The notes beneath the pieces are model-generated. The model had not been told where the DNA came from. It made no database searches and saw nothing but the letters and a program-made list of their open reading frames with translations. From the NCBI RefSeq assembly GCF_001982635.1, contig NZ_MKFI01000001.1, forward strand, positions 1,010,891 through 1,074,890: a stretch of 64,000 bases of DNA, in the 5' to 3' direction. Each line of letters begins with the position of its first letter. Position 1 is the first letter of the stretch. Below, piece by piece: positions 25,533 through 34,288 of the stretch. Position numbers and translations under genes: made by a program. The stretch comes from Bradyrhizobium mercantei (GTDB taxonomy: Bacteria; Pseudomonadota; Alphaproteobacteria; Rhizobiales; Xanthobacteraceae).

Positions 25533-26858
25533 GTGAGCGCGACCTCAGCCCGCCCCTCGCACGCCGCGCAGCCCTCGGGCAGCGCCTTCATTCTCAAGAA
25601 AGCCCTGATCAGCGCCGCGGTCGCGCTGGTGCTGTTCTCGCTGATGATCGGCGTGCGCACCGAGGCTGGCCCGCAGGGCGGCCTGATCTACTGGACGCGG
25701 TTCGGCGATCTCGCAGCCCTGGTCGGCACCGTGTTCGGCGGCAGCATCATCATCGAGCTGCTGCGGCAATGGTGGGGACCGGTCGACAAGGACCGCATCG
25801 TGCCGAAACCGGTGCAGTCGGCGATGTCGTTCGCCGGGCGCTGGCTGGCGCCGGCGCTCCTGGTGTTCGCCTTCCTGGTGCCGGTGATCTTCTACAACCA
25901 GCGCTATATTCTCGACCTTTCGATCCTGGTCCTGACCTATGTGATGCTGGGCTGGGGTCTCAATGTCGTGGTCGGCCTCGCCGGTCTGCTCGATCTCGGC
26001 TACGTCGCCTTCTATGCGGTCGGCGCCTATTCCTACGCGCTGCTCGCGACCAATTTCGGATTGTCGTTCTGGGTCTGCCTGCCGCTTGCCGGCATCCTGG
26101 CGGCGTTCTGGGGCGTGCTGCTCGGCTTCCCGGTGCTGCGGCTGCGCGGCGACTATCTCGCGATCGTGACGCTCGCCTTCGGCGAGATCATCCGCCTCGT
26201 CATCATCAACTGGCAGAGCCTGACCGGCGGCCCCAACGGCGTCTCGGGGATTCCCCGCCCGACCATGTTCGGCATTCCGCTGACGCCCGGCGATGACGGG
26301 CTCGCCGCCAAGCTCGGCATCGAGTTCTCGCCGACCCATCGCATCGTGTTCCTGTTCTATCTGATCCTGGCGATGGCGCTGCTCACCAACTGGGTGACGA
26401 TCCGGCTGCGCCGGCTGCCGATCGGCCGTGCCTGGGAGGCGCTGCGCGAGGACGAGGTGGCCTGCCGCGCGCTCGGCATCAACGTCACCACGACCAAGCT
26501 CACCGCGTTCGCGACCGGTGCGATGTTCGGCGGCTTCGCCGGCGCCTTCTTCGCCACGCGGCAGGGCTTCATCAGTCCGGAATCCTTCACGTTCCAGGAA
26601 TCGGCGCTGGTGCTTGCCATCGTCGTGCTCGGTGGCATGGGCTCGCAGCTCGGTGTCGCACTGGCGGCGCTGACCATGATCGGCGGTTTCGAGCTGTTCC
26701 GTGGTTTCGATCAGTATCGCATGCTGGTATTCGGCATCGCGATGGTGCTCTTGATGATCTGGCGGCCGCGCGGGCTGATCGGCCATCGCGCGCCGACCGT
26801 ATTCCTGGAGCGCAACCAGGCGATCTCATCCGACCTCGTCAAGGAGGGCCACGGATGA
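25533..26858 (+). CDS. livM: Branched-chain amino acid-type ABC transporter permease LivM
   Basis: 441 residues from GTG 25533. LivM signature LNVVVGLAGLLDLGYVAFYA and VGAY, and the loop GRAWEALREDEVACRALGIN. It is longer than many LivM proteins because of an N-terminal region (about 1-120) with extra hydrophobic segments such as ALISAAVALVLFSLMIGV and GTVFGGSIIIELL, a form common in alphaproteobacteria. Its 3' end overlaps livG by ATGA. Confidence 0.92.
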   Translation: MSATSARPSHAAQPSGSAFILKKALISAAVALVLFSLMIGVRTEAGPQGGLIYWTRFGDLAALVGTVFGGSIIIELLRQWWGPVDKDRIVPKPVQSAMSFAGRWLAPALLVFAFLVPVIFYNQRYILDLSILVLTYVMLGWGLNVVVGLAGLLDLGYVAFYAVGAYSYALLATNFGLSFWVCLPLAGILAAFWGVLLGFPVLRLRGDYLAIVTLAFGEIIRLVIINWQSLTGGPNGVSGIPRPTMFGIPLTPGDDGLAAKLGIEFSPTHRIVFLFYLILAMALLTNWVTIRLRRLPIGRAWEALREDEVACRALGINVTTTKLTAFATGAMFGGFAGAFFATRQGFISPESFTFQESALVLAIVVLGGMGSQLGVALAALTMIGGFELFRGFDQYRMLVFGIAMVLLMIWRPRGLIGHRAPTVFLERNQAISSDLVKEGHG

Positions 26859-27688
26859 GCAGCGACCATATCCTCACCGTCGACCGCCTGATGATGCGCT
26901 TCGGCGGCATCGTCGCGGTCAACGAGCTGTCCTTCGCCGCCGAACGGCGCAAGATCACCGCGCTGATCGGCCCGAACGGTGCCGGCAAGACCACCGTCTT
27001 CAACTGCATCACCGGCTTCTACCGGCCTAGCGGCGGCGCAATCCGTCTCGCCCATGACGATGGCCGCACCATCCAGCTCGAGCGGCTCGGCGATTTCCGC
27101 ATCACCAAGCAGGCCAAGGTGGCGCGCACCTTCCAGAACATCCGGCTATTCCCTGGCATGACCGCGCTGGAGAACCTGATGGTGGCGCAGCACAACGCGC
27201 TGATGCGCGCCTCGGGCCTGACCTTCCTCGGGCTGATCGGTGCGCCGTCCTGGCGCGCGGCCGAGCAGCGCGCCATCGAACTGGCGCGGACCTGGCTCGA
27301 TCGTGTCGGCCTGCTCTCGCGCGCCGACGATGCCGCCGGCAATCTCGCCTATGGCGACCAGCGCCGGCTCGAAATCGCACGCGCGATGTGCACGGAACCC
27401 GTGTTGCTCTGCCTCGACGAGCCGGCGGCCGGCCTCAACGCACGCGAGAGCGGCGGGCTCAACGAGCTGCTGCTGTCGATCCGCAACGAACAGGGCACCT
27501 CGATCCTCCTGATCGAGCACGACATGTCGGTCGTGATGGAAATCTCCGACCACGTCGTTGTCATGGACTACGGCGTCAAGATCGCCGAAGGCACGCCGCA
27601 GGCCGTGCGCGACGACCCCAAGGTGATCGCCGCCTATCTCGGCGCCGACGAGGAAGAGGCGATCGCCGTGATGGAGAGCGGCACGTGA
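26855..27688 (+). CDS. livG: Branched-chain amino acid-type ABC transporter ATPase LivG
   Basis: 277 residues. Walker A IGPNGAGKTTVFNCITGFY, Walker B LLCLDEPAAGLNARESGG, switch histidine LIEHDMSVVMEISDH. The signature is LAYGDQRRLEIARAM in place of LSGGQ, a usual LivG variant. The C-terminal IAEGTPQAVRDDPKVIAAYL is typical of LivG. Pairs with LivF to drive the LivHM pore. Start overlaps livM (ATGA) and end overlaps livF (GTGA). Confidence 0.94.
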   Translation: MSSDHILTVDRLMMRFGGIVAVNELSFAAERRKITALIGPNGAGKTTVFNCITGFYRPSGGAIRLAHDDGRTIQLERLGDFRITKQAKVARTFQNIRLFPGMTALENLMVAQHNALMRASGLTFLGLIGAPSWRAAEQRAIELARTWLDRVGLLSRADDAAGNLAYGDQRRLEIARAMCTEPVLLCLDEPAAGLNARESGGLNELLLSIRNEQGTSILLIEHDMSVVMEISDHVVVMDYGVKIAEGTPQAVRDDPKVIAAYLGADEEEAIAVMESGT

Positions 27689-28434
27689 GCGCGGCACAAG
27701 CAACCACACCCCTGCTCGCGGTGCGCGGCGTGCGCGCGGCCTATGGCAAGATCGAGGCGCTGAAGGGCGTCGATATCGAGATCAATGCCGGCGAGATCGT
27801 CGCCCTGATCGGCGCCAATGGCGCCGGCAAGTCGACGCTGATGATGACGATCTTCGGCCGGCCGCGCGCCCGCGCCGGCACCATCGAATATGACGGCCAG
27901 GACATCACCGGCGTGCCGACCCACGAGATCGCGCGGCTGCGCATCGCGCAATCGCCCGAGGGCCGGCGGATCTTTCCGCGCATGAGCGTCGCGGAAAACC
28001 TGCAGATGGGCGCCGATGCCACTGAATGCAGCGAGGCCGAACGCGAAGCCGGGCTGGAGCGCGTGTTCGCGCTGTTCCCGCGCCTGAAGGAGCGCGTCGC
28101 ACAACGCGGCGGCACGCTGTCGGGCGGCGAGCAGCAGATGCTGGCAATCGGCCGTGCGCTGATGAGCCGGCCGCGCCTCTTGATGCTGGACGAACCGTCG
28201 CTCGGCCTCGCGCCGCTGATCGCGCGCCAGATCTTCGACGCCATCCGCACGCTGAACCGGCAGGATGGCCTCACCGTCTTGATCGTCGAACAGAACGCCA
28301 ACCATGCGCTGAAGCTCGCCCATCGTGGTTACGTCATGGTCAACGGCCTGATCACGCTGACCGGAACCGGCAGCGAATTGCTGCAGCGCCCGGAAATCCG
28401 CGCCGCCTATCTGGAAGGCGGCCGCCACGGCTAG
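27685..28434 (+). CDS. livF: Branched-chain amino acid-type ABC transporter ATPase LivF
   Basis: 249 residues from GTG 27685, overlapping the livG stop. Walker A IGANGAGKSTLMMTIFG, signature TLSGGEQQMLAIGRALMS, Walker B RLLMLDEPSLGLAPLI. The stretch RIAQSPEGRRIFPRMSVAEN is a LivF hallmark, and it ends PEIRAAYLEGG like most LivF proteins. Followed by 167 bases containing a hairpin and then the binding-protein gene. Confidence 0.94.
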   Translation: MSAAQATTPLLAVRGVRAAYGKIEALKGVDIEINAGEIVALIGANGAGKSTLMMTIFGRPRARAGTIEYDGQDITGVPTHEIARLRIAQSPEGRRIFPRMSVAENLQMGADATECSEAEREAGLERVFALFPRLKERVAQRGGTLSGGEQQMLAIGRALMSRPRLLMLDEPSLGLAPLIARQIFDAIRTLNRQDGLTVLIVEQNANHALKLAHRGYVMVNGLITLTGTGSELLQRPEIRAAYLEGGRHG

Positions 28435-28546
28435 CTGCACTTTCTGTGCCGCACCTGCAGCAAGATGCGGCTGATGCAGCGTCGATTTGCCTGAAAATTG
28501 CCGGTGACTTCGCTGCGAAATCAGCCGAGAATGCCCGCGGTTTTGG

Positions 28547-28566
28547 GGGCCCGGCGTGCCGGGCCC
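28547..28566 (+). terminator. GC-rich hairpin between livF and the binding-protein gene
   Basis: GGGCCCGG-CGTG-CCGGGCCC, eight perfect pairs and a tetraloop, 36 bases before the next start codon. There is no T-tract, so partial termination or 3' protection of the upstream mRNA is as likely as full termination. It could help give the binding protein a different expression level. Confidence 0.45.
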
Positions 28567-28601
28567 TTCCCACAAGAGGCAACGACCACGAGGGACGTCT
28601 C

Positions 28602-29720
28602 ATGAAATCACTGAAGCTGATCGGCCTGGCATTGGGCGCTTCGTTCGCACTATCGGCGAGCGCGTTCGCGCAAGACATCACCGTCGCCGTCGCGGGCCCG
28701 ATGACGGGCTCCGAATCCGCTTTCGGCCGGCAGATGAAGAACGGCGCCGAGCAGGCGGTCGCCGACATCAACGCCGCCGGCGGCGTGCTCGGCAAGAAGC
28801 TCGTGCTGGAATCCGACGACGATGCCTGCGATCCGAAGCAGGCGCGCTCGATCGCGGAAAAGATCGGCTCTTCGAAGATTCCGTTCGTGGCCGGCCATTT
28901 CTGCTCGTCGTCGTCGATCCCGGCCTCCGAGGCCTATGCCGACGCCAACGTGCTGCAGATCACCCCGGCCTCGACCAACCCGCTGTTCACCGAGCGCAAG
29001 CTGTGGAACGTGGCGCGCGTCTGCGGCCGTGACGACCAGCAGGGCCTGGTCGCCGCCGACTACATCATGAAGAACTACAAGGGCAAGAACGTCGCGATCC
29101 TGAACGACAAGACCACCTACGGCAAAGGCCTCGCCGACGAGACCAAGAAGGCGCTGAACAAGGCCGGCTTCCAGGAGAAGATGTTCGAGTCCTACAACAA
29201 GGGCGACAAGGACTTCAATTCGATCGTCTCGCGCCTGAAGCGTGACAACATCGACCTGGTCTATGTCGGCGGCTACCATCAGGAAGCCGGCCTGATCCTG
29301 CGCCAGATGCGCGACCAGGGCCTGCAGACCGTGCTGATGGCGGGCGACGCCATGAACGACAAGGAGTTCGCCTCGATCACCGGCCCGGCCGCCGAAGGCA
29401 CGCTGTTCACCTTCGGTCCCGACCCGCGCAACAAGCCGACCGCGAAGGCGATCGTCGAGAAGTTCAAGAGCAAGAACATCGACCCCGAAGGCTACACGCT
29501 CTACACCTACGCCGCGATGCAGGTGTGGACCCAGGCCGTCGCCAAGGCGGGCTCGACCGACGCCAAGAAGGTGATGGACACCATCAAGGCCGGCGAGTGG
29601 GACACCGTGCTCGGCAAGATGGCCTTCGACGCCAAGGGCGACATCAAGGCGATCGACTACGTCGTCTACAAGTGGGACGCCAAGGGCAACTACACCGAGA
29701 TCAATCCGAAGGGCTCCTGA
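28602..29720 (+). CDS. livK: Periplasmic branched-chain amino acid-type substrate-binding protein
   Basis: 372 residues with a classical signal peptide (cleavage after SASAFA). Type I periplasmic binding protein: DITVAVAGPMTGSESAFGRQ, ADINAAGGVLGKKLVLESDD, the disulfide cysteines (DDDACDPK, GHFCSSSS) and ITPASTNPLFTE. It delivers substrate to LivHMGF, which is encoded immediately upstream. Real specificity may be leucine/isoleucine/valine or another amide or amino acid. A strong terminator follows. Confidence 0.92.
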   Translation: MKSLKLIGLALGASFALSASAFAQDITVAVAGPMTGSESAFGRQMKNGAEQAVADINAAGGVLGKKLVLESDDDACDPKQARSIAEKIGSSKIPFVAGHFCSSSSIPASEAYADANVLQITPASTNPLFTERKLWNVARVCGRDDQQGLVAADYIMKNYKGKNVAILNDKTTYGKGLADETKKALNKAGFQEKMFESYNKGDKDFNSIVSRLKRDNIDLVYVGGYHQEAGLILRQMRDQGLQTVLMAGDAMNDKEFASITGPAAEGTLFTFGPDPRNKPTAKAIVEKFKSKNIDPEGYTLYTYAAMQVWTQAVAKAGSTDAKKVMDTIKAGEWDTVLGKMAFDAKGDIKAIDYVVYKWDAKGNYTEINPKGS

Positions 29721-29754
29721 GCTCCTCTAGTCGATCCAGTCAAAGACACCAAAC

Positions 29755-29779
29755 GCCCCGGTTCGCCGGGGCTTTTTTT
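29755..29779 (+). terminator. Rho-independent terminator of the liv operon
   Basis: GCCCCGG-TTCG-CCGGGGC followed by seven T residues, 34 bases after the binding-protein stop codon. Confidence 0.92.
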
Positions 29780-29893
29780 GATCCGAGACCTGCAAGTCTT
29801 ACCGCGGGTCCCTGCCCGCGCGCGGGCGGCGGTTGATGCATCCGTCGTGGCTGCTATACCGGAGTGATCGGACAGCAGACGGGTGGATGCATC

Positions 29894-30889
29894 GTGAAAA
29901 ACCTTCTCACCGATATTGCCGGCGTTGCCGTCGGCCACGCCGACGACGCCGTGATCGCCTCCGGCGTCACCACGATCCTGTTCGAGCGGCCGGCGGTAGC
30001 CTCGATCGACGTCCGCGGCGGCGGTCCCGGCACCCGCGAGGACGCCCTGCTGTCCCCGCACAACGTGGTCGAGGCGATCGACGCCATCACGCTGTCCGGC
30101 GGCTCCGCGCTCGGGCTCGACGCCGCAGGCGGCGTGCAGGCCTGGCTCGCCGAGCGCGGCCGCGGCTTTCGGATTCGCGATGCGGTGATCCCGATCGTGC
30201 CGGGTGCGATCTGCTTCGACCTGCTCAACGGCGGCAACAAGGCGTGGGGACGCTTTCCACCCTATCGCGATCTCGGCTACGCCGCGGCGAATGCCGCCTC
30301 TGAAGGCTTCGAGCTCGGCAGCGTCGGCGCCGGCATGGGCGCGACCACGGCCAATCTCAAGGGCGGCCTCGGCTCGGCCTCTGATGTGACCGACGACGGC
30401 GTCAAAGTCGCAGCGCTCGCGGTGGTCAACGCGGTCGGCAGTGTCACCGTCGGCAATGGCCCCTGGTTCTGGGCGGCGCCGTTCGAGGTGAACAGTGAGT
30501 TCGGCGGGCGCGGCCTGCCGCCCTCGTTCACCCAGGACATGCTGAAGCCGCGGCTGAAGGGCGGCGCGGACGCCACCGCCGCCGAGAACACCACGCTGGT
30601 CGTGGTCGTGACCGATGCGCAATTGACAAAACCGCAGGCGCGGCGGCTGGCGATGATCGCGCAGACCGGCATGGCGCGCGCGATCTATCCGGTGCACGCC
30701 CCGCTCGATGGCGATGTGGTGTTTGCCGCCGCGACCGGCGCGAAACCGATCGATCCGCTGTTCGGCCTGACGAAGCTCGGTGCGATCGCGGCCAACACGG
30801 TGGCACGCGCGATCGCCCGCGGCGTCCATTCAGCGACCGCGCTGCCGTTCCCCGGCGCGCTGCCGAGCTGGCAGGACCGGTTCGGTTAA
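29894..30889 (+). CDS. P1-family (DmpA/NylC-like) self-processing N-terminal nucleophile peptidase
   Basis: About 331 residues from GTG 29894 (a GTG at 29864 is possible). Peptidase family S58/P1: ITLSGGSALGLDAAGGVQAW, IVPGAICFDLLNGG, GSVGAGMGATTANLKGGLGS and the proposed cleavage point ENTTLVVVVTDAQLTKPQ, where the asparagine-threonine step would give an N-terminal threonine nucleophile as in NylC. No signal peptide. Members cleave N-terminal beta- or D-amino acids or nylon oligomers; the natural substrate here is unknown. Single gene. Confidence 0.88.
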   Translation: MKNLLTDIAGVAVGHADDAVIASGVTTILFERPAVASIDVRGGGPGTREDALLSPHNVVEAIDAITLSGGSALGLDAAGGVQAWLAERGRGFRIRDAVIPIVPGAICFDLLNGGNKAWGRFPPYRDLGYAAANAASEGFELGSVGAGMGATTANLKGGLGSASDVTDDGVKVAALAVVNAVGSVTVGNGPWFWAAPFEVNSEFGGRGLPPSFTQDMLKPRLKGGADATAAENTTLVVVVTDAQLTKPQARRLAMIAQTGMARAIYPVHAPLDGDVVFAAATGAKPIDPLFGLTKLGAIAANTVARAIARGVHSATALPFPGALPSWQDRFG

Positions 30890-30922
30890 GCGAAGAGCTT
30901 TATCAGCTACAGTTCCACGATT

Positions 30923-31004
30923 GTCATTGCGAGCGAAGCGAAGCAATCCATTGCACCGCTTGCGGAGACATGGATTGCTTCGTCGCTACGCTCCTCGCAA
31001 TGAC
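30923..31004. repeat. 82-base inverted repeat element, copy 2
   Basis: Same length and ends as the element at 20435-20516: begins GTCATTGCGAGCGAAGCGAA, ends GCTACGCTCCTCGCAATGAC, with GCAATCCAT and ATGGATTGC facing each other. It lies between the peptidase gene and the convergent EF-hand gene, where it could end both transcripts. Confidence 0.9.
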
Positions 31005-31023
31005 GAGTGGTAGCCGACACGCA

Positions 31024-31848
31024 CTAAGCGCTGACGGACACGCCGGCCGATGCCTGCGCCGAGATCGCCTGCGACTGGCGCTGGATCAGCTGCTCGATGA
31101 AATTGTAGGACGAGGTCGCATTGTTGCTCGCGGATGACGAGCTCGTGCTGCTGGTGCTGGAGGCGGTGGCCGGCGTCGTCATCGACACCTTGGAGCCGTC
31201 GGCATAGGTCGTCGTCGTGGTGGTCGAGCCGTCGCTGTTGGTCACCGAGGTCGAGGTGGCGCCGTCCAGCGCCTGCATCAACGGATCGGAGCTCGATCCG
31301 CCCGAGCCGCTGCTGGAGCCGGATCCGTCGGTCGAGCCGCTGGCCATGTGATGGTGATGGCCGCCGCCCTTGTGGCCCTGCAACGCCTGCGACATCTCGT
31401 CGAGGCTGACGGTGCCGTCGCCATTGGTATCGAGCTTGGAGAACACGTCGTCGGCTTGCGCGGTGTTGGTCCCGCCGGCGCCGAGCGCGTTCTCGAACTC
31501 CGACTGGGTGATCTGGCCGTTGCCGTCGGCATCGATCTGCGAGAACAGGTCCTTCAGCGCATCCGACCGGCTGGTCGAGGACGTGCTGGTCGAACCGGTG
31601 GTCTGCGACTGGCTTTGCGCGTCGAGCAGCGCGCTCATGGTCTGCGGCGAAATCTGCGGGGCGCAGTTGCCCGATCCGGTGCTGGTGCTCGTGCTGCTGG
31701 TCGACGTCGGTGTCGTGGTCGAGAGGTCGAACAGCCCGGTGGTCTGACTGCCCTGGCTGGAGCTGCCGGTCTGGGCCGTCGACTTCGACGACATCAGCGA
31801 GCTCAGGAGATCAATGGCCGACGACGCAGCGCCAATTGCAAATAACAT
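31024..31848 (-). CDS. Ser/Thr-rich EF-hand protein
   Basis: 274 residues from ATG 31848. Low-complexity Ser/Thr/Gly stretches surround a compact pair of EF-hands: DADGNGQITQSEF and DTNGDGTVSLDEM (about residues 115-165), followed by a histidine cluster GGGHHHHMASG. Both loops have the Asp/Asn/Glu pattern for calcium. It has no strong signal peptide: the N-terminus MLFAIGAASSAIDLLSSLMS is only moderately hydrophobic, so export by another route is possible. Proteins of this composition are frequent in Bradyrhizobium, with unknown role. Confidence 0.8.
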   Translation of the reverse strand: MLFAIGAASSAIDLLSSLMSSKSTAQTGSSSQGSQTTGLFDLSTTTPTSTSSTSTSTGSGNCAPQISPQTMSALLDAQSQSQTTGSTSTSSTSRSDALKDLFSQIDADGNGQITQSEFENALGAGGTNTAQADDVFSKLDTNGDGTVSLDEMSQALQGHKGGGHHHHMASGSTDGSGSSSGSGGSSSDPLMQALDGATSTSVTNSDGSTTTTTTYADGSKVSMTTPATASSTSSTSSSSASNNATSSYNFIEQLIQRQSQAISAQASAGVSVSA

Positions 31849-32099
31849 GGCAATACTCCAGCAGAGCCGCGCCTTGCGGCTCGAACGCATGCCAGTGGCT
31901 GAGCAAGGCGCATGCCATGGCAAAAACCCAATAAAACCAGGCCTTGGCGCATCGCTACGGGTTCCGCGCACCCGGCAAGAGCTGCCGCCAGCGGCAGAAT
32001 TTTCCGGCTCGGAGACGCCGTCCGCTCGCATTGCCCGCCACGCGCCCGCGTGTTAGGCGGGATCACCCGTCGCCCCCTGAAGTCTTCCGGAACTGCGCT

Positions 32100-32801
32100 A
32101 TGACTCAGTCATTCACCCCGCGTCCCCTCATTATCGCTCCGTCGATCCTGGCGTCGGATTTCTCAAAGCTCGGCGAGGAGGTCCGCGCCGTCGACCAGTC
32201 CGGCGCCGACTGGATCCATCTCGACGTGATGGACGGACACTTTGTGCCGAACATCTCGTATGGCCCCGACGTCATCAAGGCGATGCGGCCGCACACCAAG
32301 AAGATCTTCGACGCGCATTTGATGATCTCGCCCTGCGACCCCTATCTCGAAGCGTTCGCCAAGGCGGGCTGCGACCACATCACGGTGCATGCCGAGGCCG
32401 GCCCGCATTTGCATCGCTCGTTGCAGGCGATCCGCGCGCTCGGCAAGAAGGCCGGCGTCTCGATCAATCCCGGCACGCCGGCGAGCGCGATCGAATATGT
32501 GCTCGACCTGATCGACCTCGTGCTTGTCATGTCGGTCAATCCCGGCTTCGGCGGCCAGGCCTTCATCCGCTCGGCAATCGGCAAGATCTCTGACGTCCGG
32601 GCGATGGTCGCCGGCCGTCCGATCGACATCGAGGTCGATGGCGGGGTTGCTCCGGATGTTGCGGGCCAGCTCGCGGCCGCCGGCGCCAACGCCTTTGTCG
32701 CGGGCTCGGCCGTGTTCAAGGGCGGCACAATCGAGGCCTACAAGACCAACATCGCCGCGATCCGCCATGCGGCCGCCGAGGCGCGCGGCGAAGCGATCTG
32801 A
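32100..32801 (+). CDS. rpe: Ribulose-phosphate 3-epimerase
   Basis: 233 residues, TIM barrel. Family motifs are complete: [38 protein letters not shown] (metal His and Asp), [24 protein letters not shown] and IEVDGGVAP. It interconverts ribulose-5-phosphate and xylulose-5-phosphate in the pentose phosphate pathway (and Calvin cycle where present). Stands alone, convergent with the kinase-Usp gene; no Calvin-cycle gene is nearby, so this is probably the housekeeping copy. Confidence 0.96.
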   Translation: MTQSFTPRPLIIAPSILASDFSKLGEEVRAVDQSGADWIHLDVMDGHFVPNISYGPDVIKAMRPHTKKIFDAHLMISPCDPYLEAFAKAGCDHITVHAEAGPHLHRSLQAIRALGKKAGVSINPGTPASAIEYVLDLIDLVLVMSVNPGFGGQAFIRSAIGKISDVRAMVAGRPIDIEVDGGVAPDVAGQLAAAGANAFVAGSAVFKGGTIEAYKTNIAAIRHAAAEARGEAI

Positions 32802-32814
32802 CGATCCGGCGGGA

Positions 32815-34269
32815 CTAAAATACGGCGGGCGGCGTGGCCGCGGCATTCGCCGCCTGGTCCGCCGCCTCATCGTCGTCCGCTTGCGGCGCCAGCCGCGACG
32901 GCCGCACCACGGTCACCGTGCACGGCGCTTCGGCTGCGACCTTGGCGGACACGCTGCCGAGCAGCGCACGCCGCATCGAGTTCTGCCGCGCGCCGATGAT
33001 GATGTGGTCGACCAGATTGACCGCGGCGAATTCCAGGATGGCGGCCGCGGGATCGATCGCCTCCAGCACGTGCACGGTCAGCCGCCCCTCCTCGAGCTTG
33101 AACGGCCGCGCCCAGTGCTGCAAAGCCACCAGGCGGTCGACATGCTTGTTCTGGCCCTGCTCGTCATGGCTGCGGTCAATCGCCAGGCGGTTGAGCTTCA
33201 GCACATTGACGCAGGCGAGCCGCGCCGATGGCGACGTCGACAGCACCTGATCGGCGGTGACGCGGATGGTGTCGTTCAGCGCGCCGGCCTCCTCGCCGAT
33301 GTCGAGTGCAACGGCAACGATCGGGCTCGAGGCGAGTTGCGCCGCGACATTGGATTTCGGCTGCGGCGGCACCGCGCCGAGATTGAAGCGGCGGCGCCAG
33401 ACCGTGCTGAGGGAATCGCGGTTGAGCCGCTGCGCCCGTGCCGTCAGCTTCACCTGCTCGGGATGGCCGAGATCGAACGCGAGCTGCGCCGCGGTCGGAT
33501 AGCGCGCGGCGGGATCGATCTCGAGACACCGCAGCACGATCTCCTGCAGCCACGGCGGATAGTCTGGCCTCAGCTGGCGCGGCGGATAGGGATCGCGCCA
33601 CAGCCGCCGGCGCATGCCGCGCAGGCTCTCGGTCTCGCCGAACGGGCGGACGCCGGTGGTGAAGAAATACAGCAGCACGCCGAGCGAAAACAGATCGCTG
33701 CGCGGATCGTCGCGCACCCCGAGCAGGCGCTCCGGCGCCATGTAGGGCGCGGTGCCGTAAGGCAGGCGAAACTCCTCCTGCAACAAATCCGGCAGATGCT
33801 GGTGATGCGAGAGGCCGAAATCGATCAGCACCGCTTCGCCGCGCTCGCGGAACATGATGCTGCTCGGCTTGATGTCGTGATGGATGACGTTCTGCCGGTG
33901 CAGGCTGGCGAGCGCGGTCGCGACCTTGCCGCCGATCACCCTCACCTCGTCATACGGCAGCGGCAAATTGTCGATCCGCTTGTAGAGCGTCTGCCCGGGG
34001 ATGCGCTCCATCACCACATAGGCCTGGCGCTCGAAATCGCCGGTGCCGAAACAGGCCGGCACGTGCGGCCCCGACAGCCGCGGCAGGATCATCTGCTCCA
34101 TCTCGAAGCTGACGATCGCCGCCGGATCCTCGCCCTCCGAGGTCAGCGGCACCTTCATCAGCAGCGGCACGGTGATGCCGGGATGGGTGACGCTCCACAG
34201 CGTCGCCATGCCGCCGCGGTGCACGCGCTCGCCGATAGTGAAGCCATCGAGCTCGGCGCCCGGCTGCAT
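32815..34269 (-). CDS. Serine/threonine protein kinase fused to a universal stress protein domain
   Basis: 484 residues from ATG 34269. Residues about 10-265 are a Hanks-type kinase: glycine loop GERVHRGGMATLWSV, ATP lysine in LLMKVPL, catalytic loop IHHDIKPSSIMF (HHD in place of HRD), metal motif DFGLSHH and YMAPERLLG. Residues about 320-470 are a UspA-like domain with its ATP loop near IIIGARQNSMRRALLGSV and TVVRPSR. No transmembrane segment is evident. It lies 19 bases after a metallophosphoesterase gene, so the two may form a phosphorylation/dephosphorylation pair. Stress sensing by nucleotide binding to the Usp domain is inference. Confidence 0.9.
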   Translation of the reverse strand: MQPGAELDGFTIGERVHRGGMATLWSVTHPGITVPLLMKVPLTSEGEDPAAIVSFEMEQMILPRLSGPHVPACFGTGDFERQAYVVMERIPGQTLYKRIDNLPLPYDEVRVIGGKVATALASLHRQNVIHHDIKPSSIMFRERGEAVLIDFGLSHHQHLPDLLQEEFRLPYGTAPYMAPERLLGVRDDPRSDLFSLGVLLYFFTTGVRPFGETESLRGMRRRLWRDPYPPRQLRPDYPPWLQEIVLRCLEIDPAARYPTAAQLAFDLGHPEQVKLTARAQRLNRDSLSTVWRRRFNLGAVPPQPKSNVAAQLASSPIVAVALDIGEEAGALNDTIRVTADQVLSTSPSARLACVNVLKLNRLAIDRSHDEQGQNKHVDRLVALQHWARPFKLEEGRLTVHVLEAIDPAAAILEFAAVNLVDHIIIGARQNSMRRALLGSVSAKVAAEAPCTVTVVRPSRLAPQADDDEAADQAANAAATPPAVF

Positions 34270-34288
34270 GGTCAGCGCCGCCACCGCG

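Noticed and set aside
29690..30829. Minus-strand frame opposite the P1 peptidase
   Set aside because: Low-complexity shadow; the plus strand has the family motifs and a ribosome-binding site.
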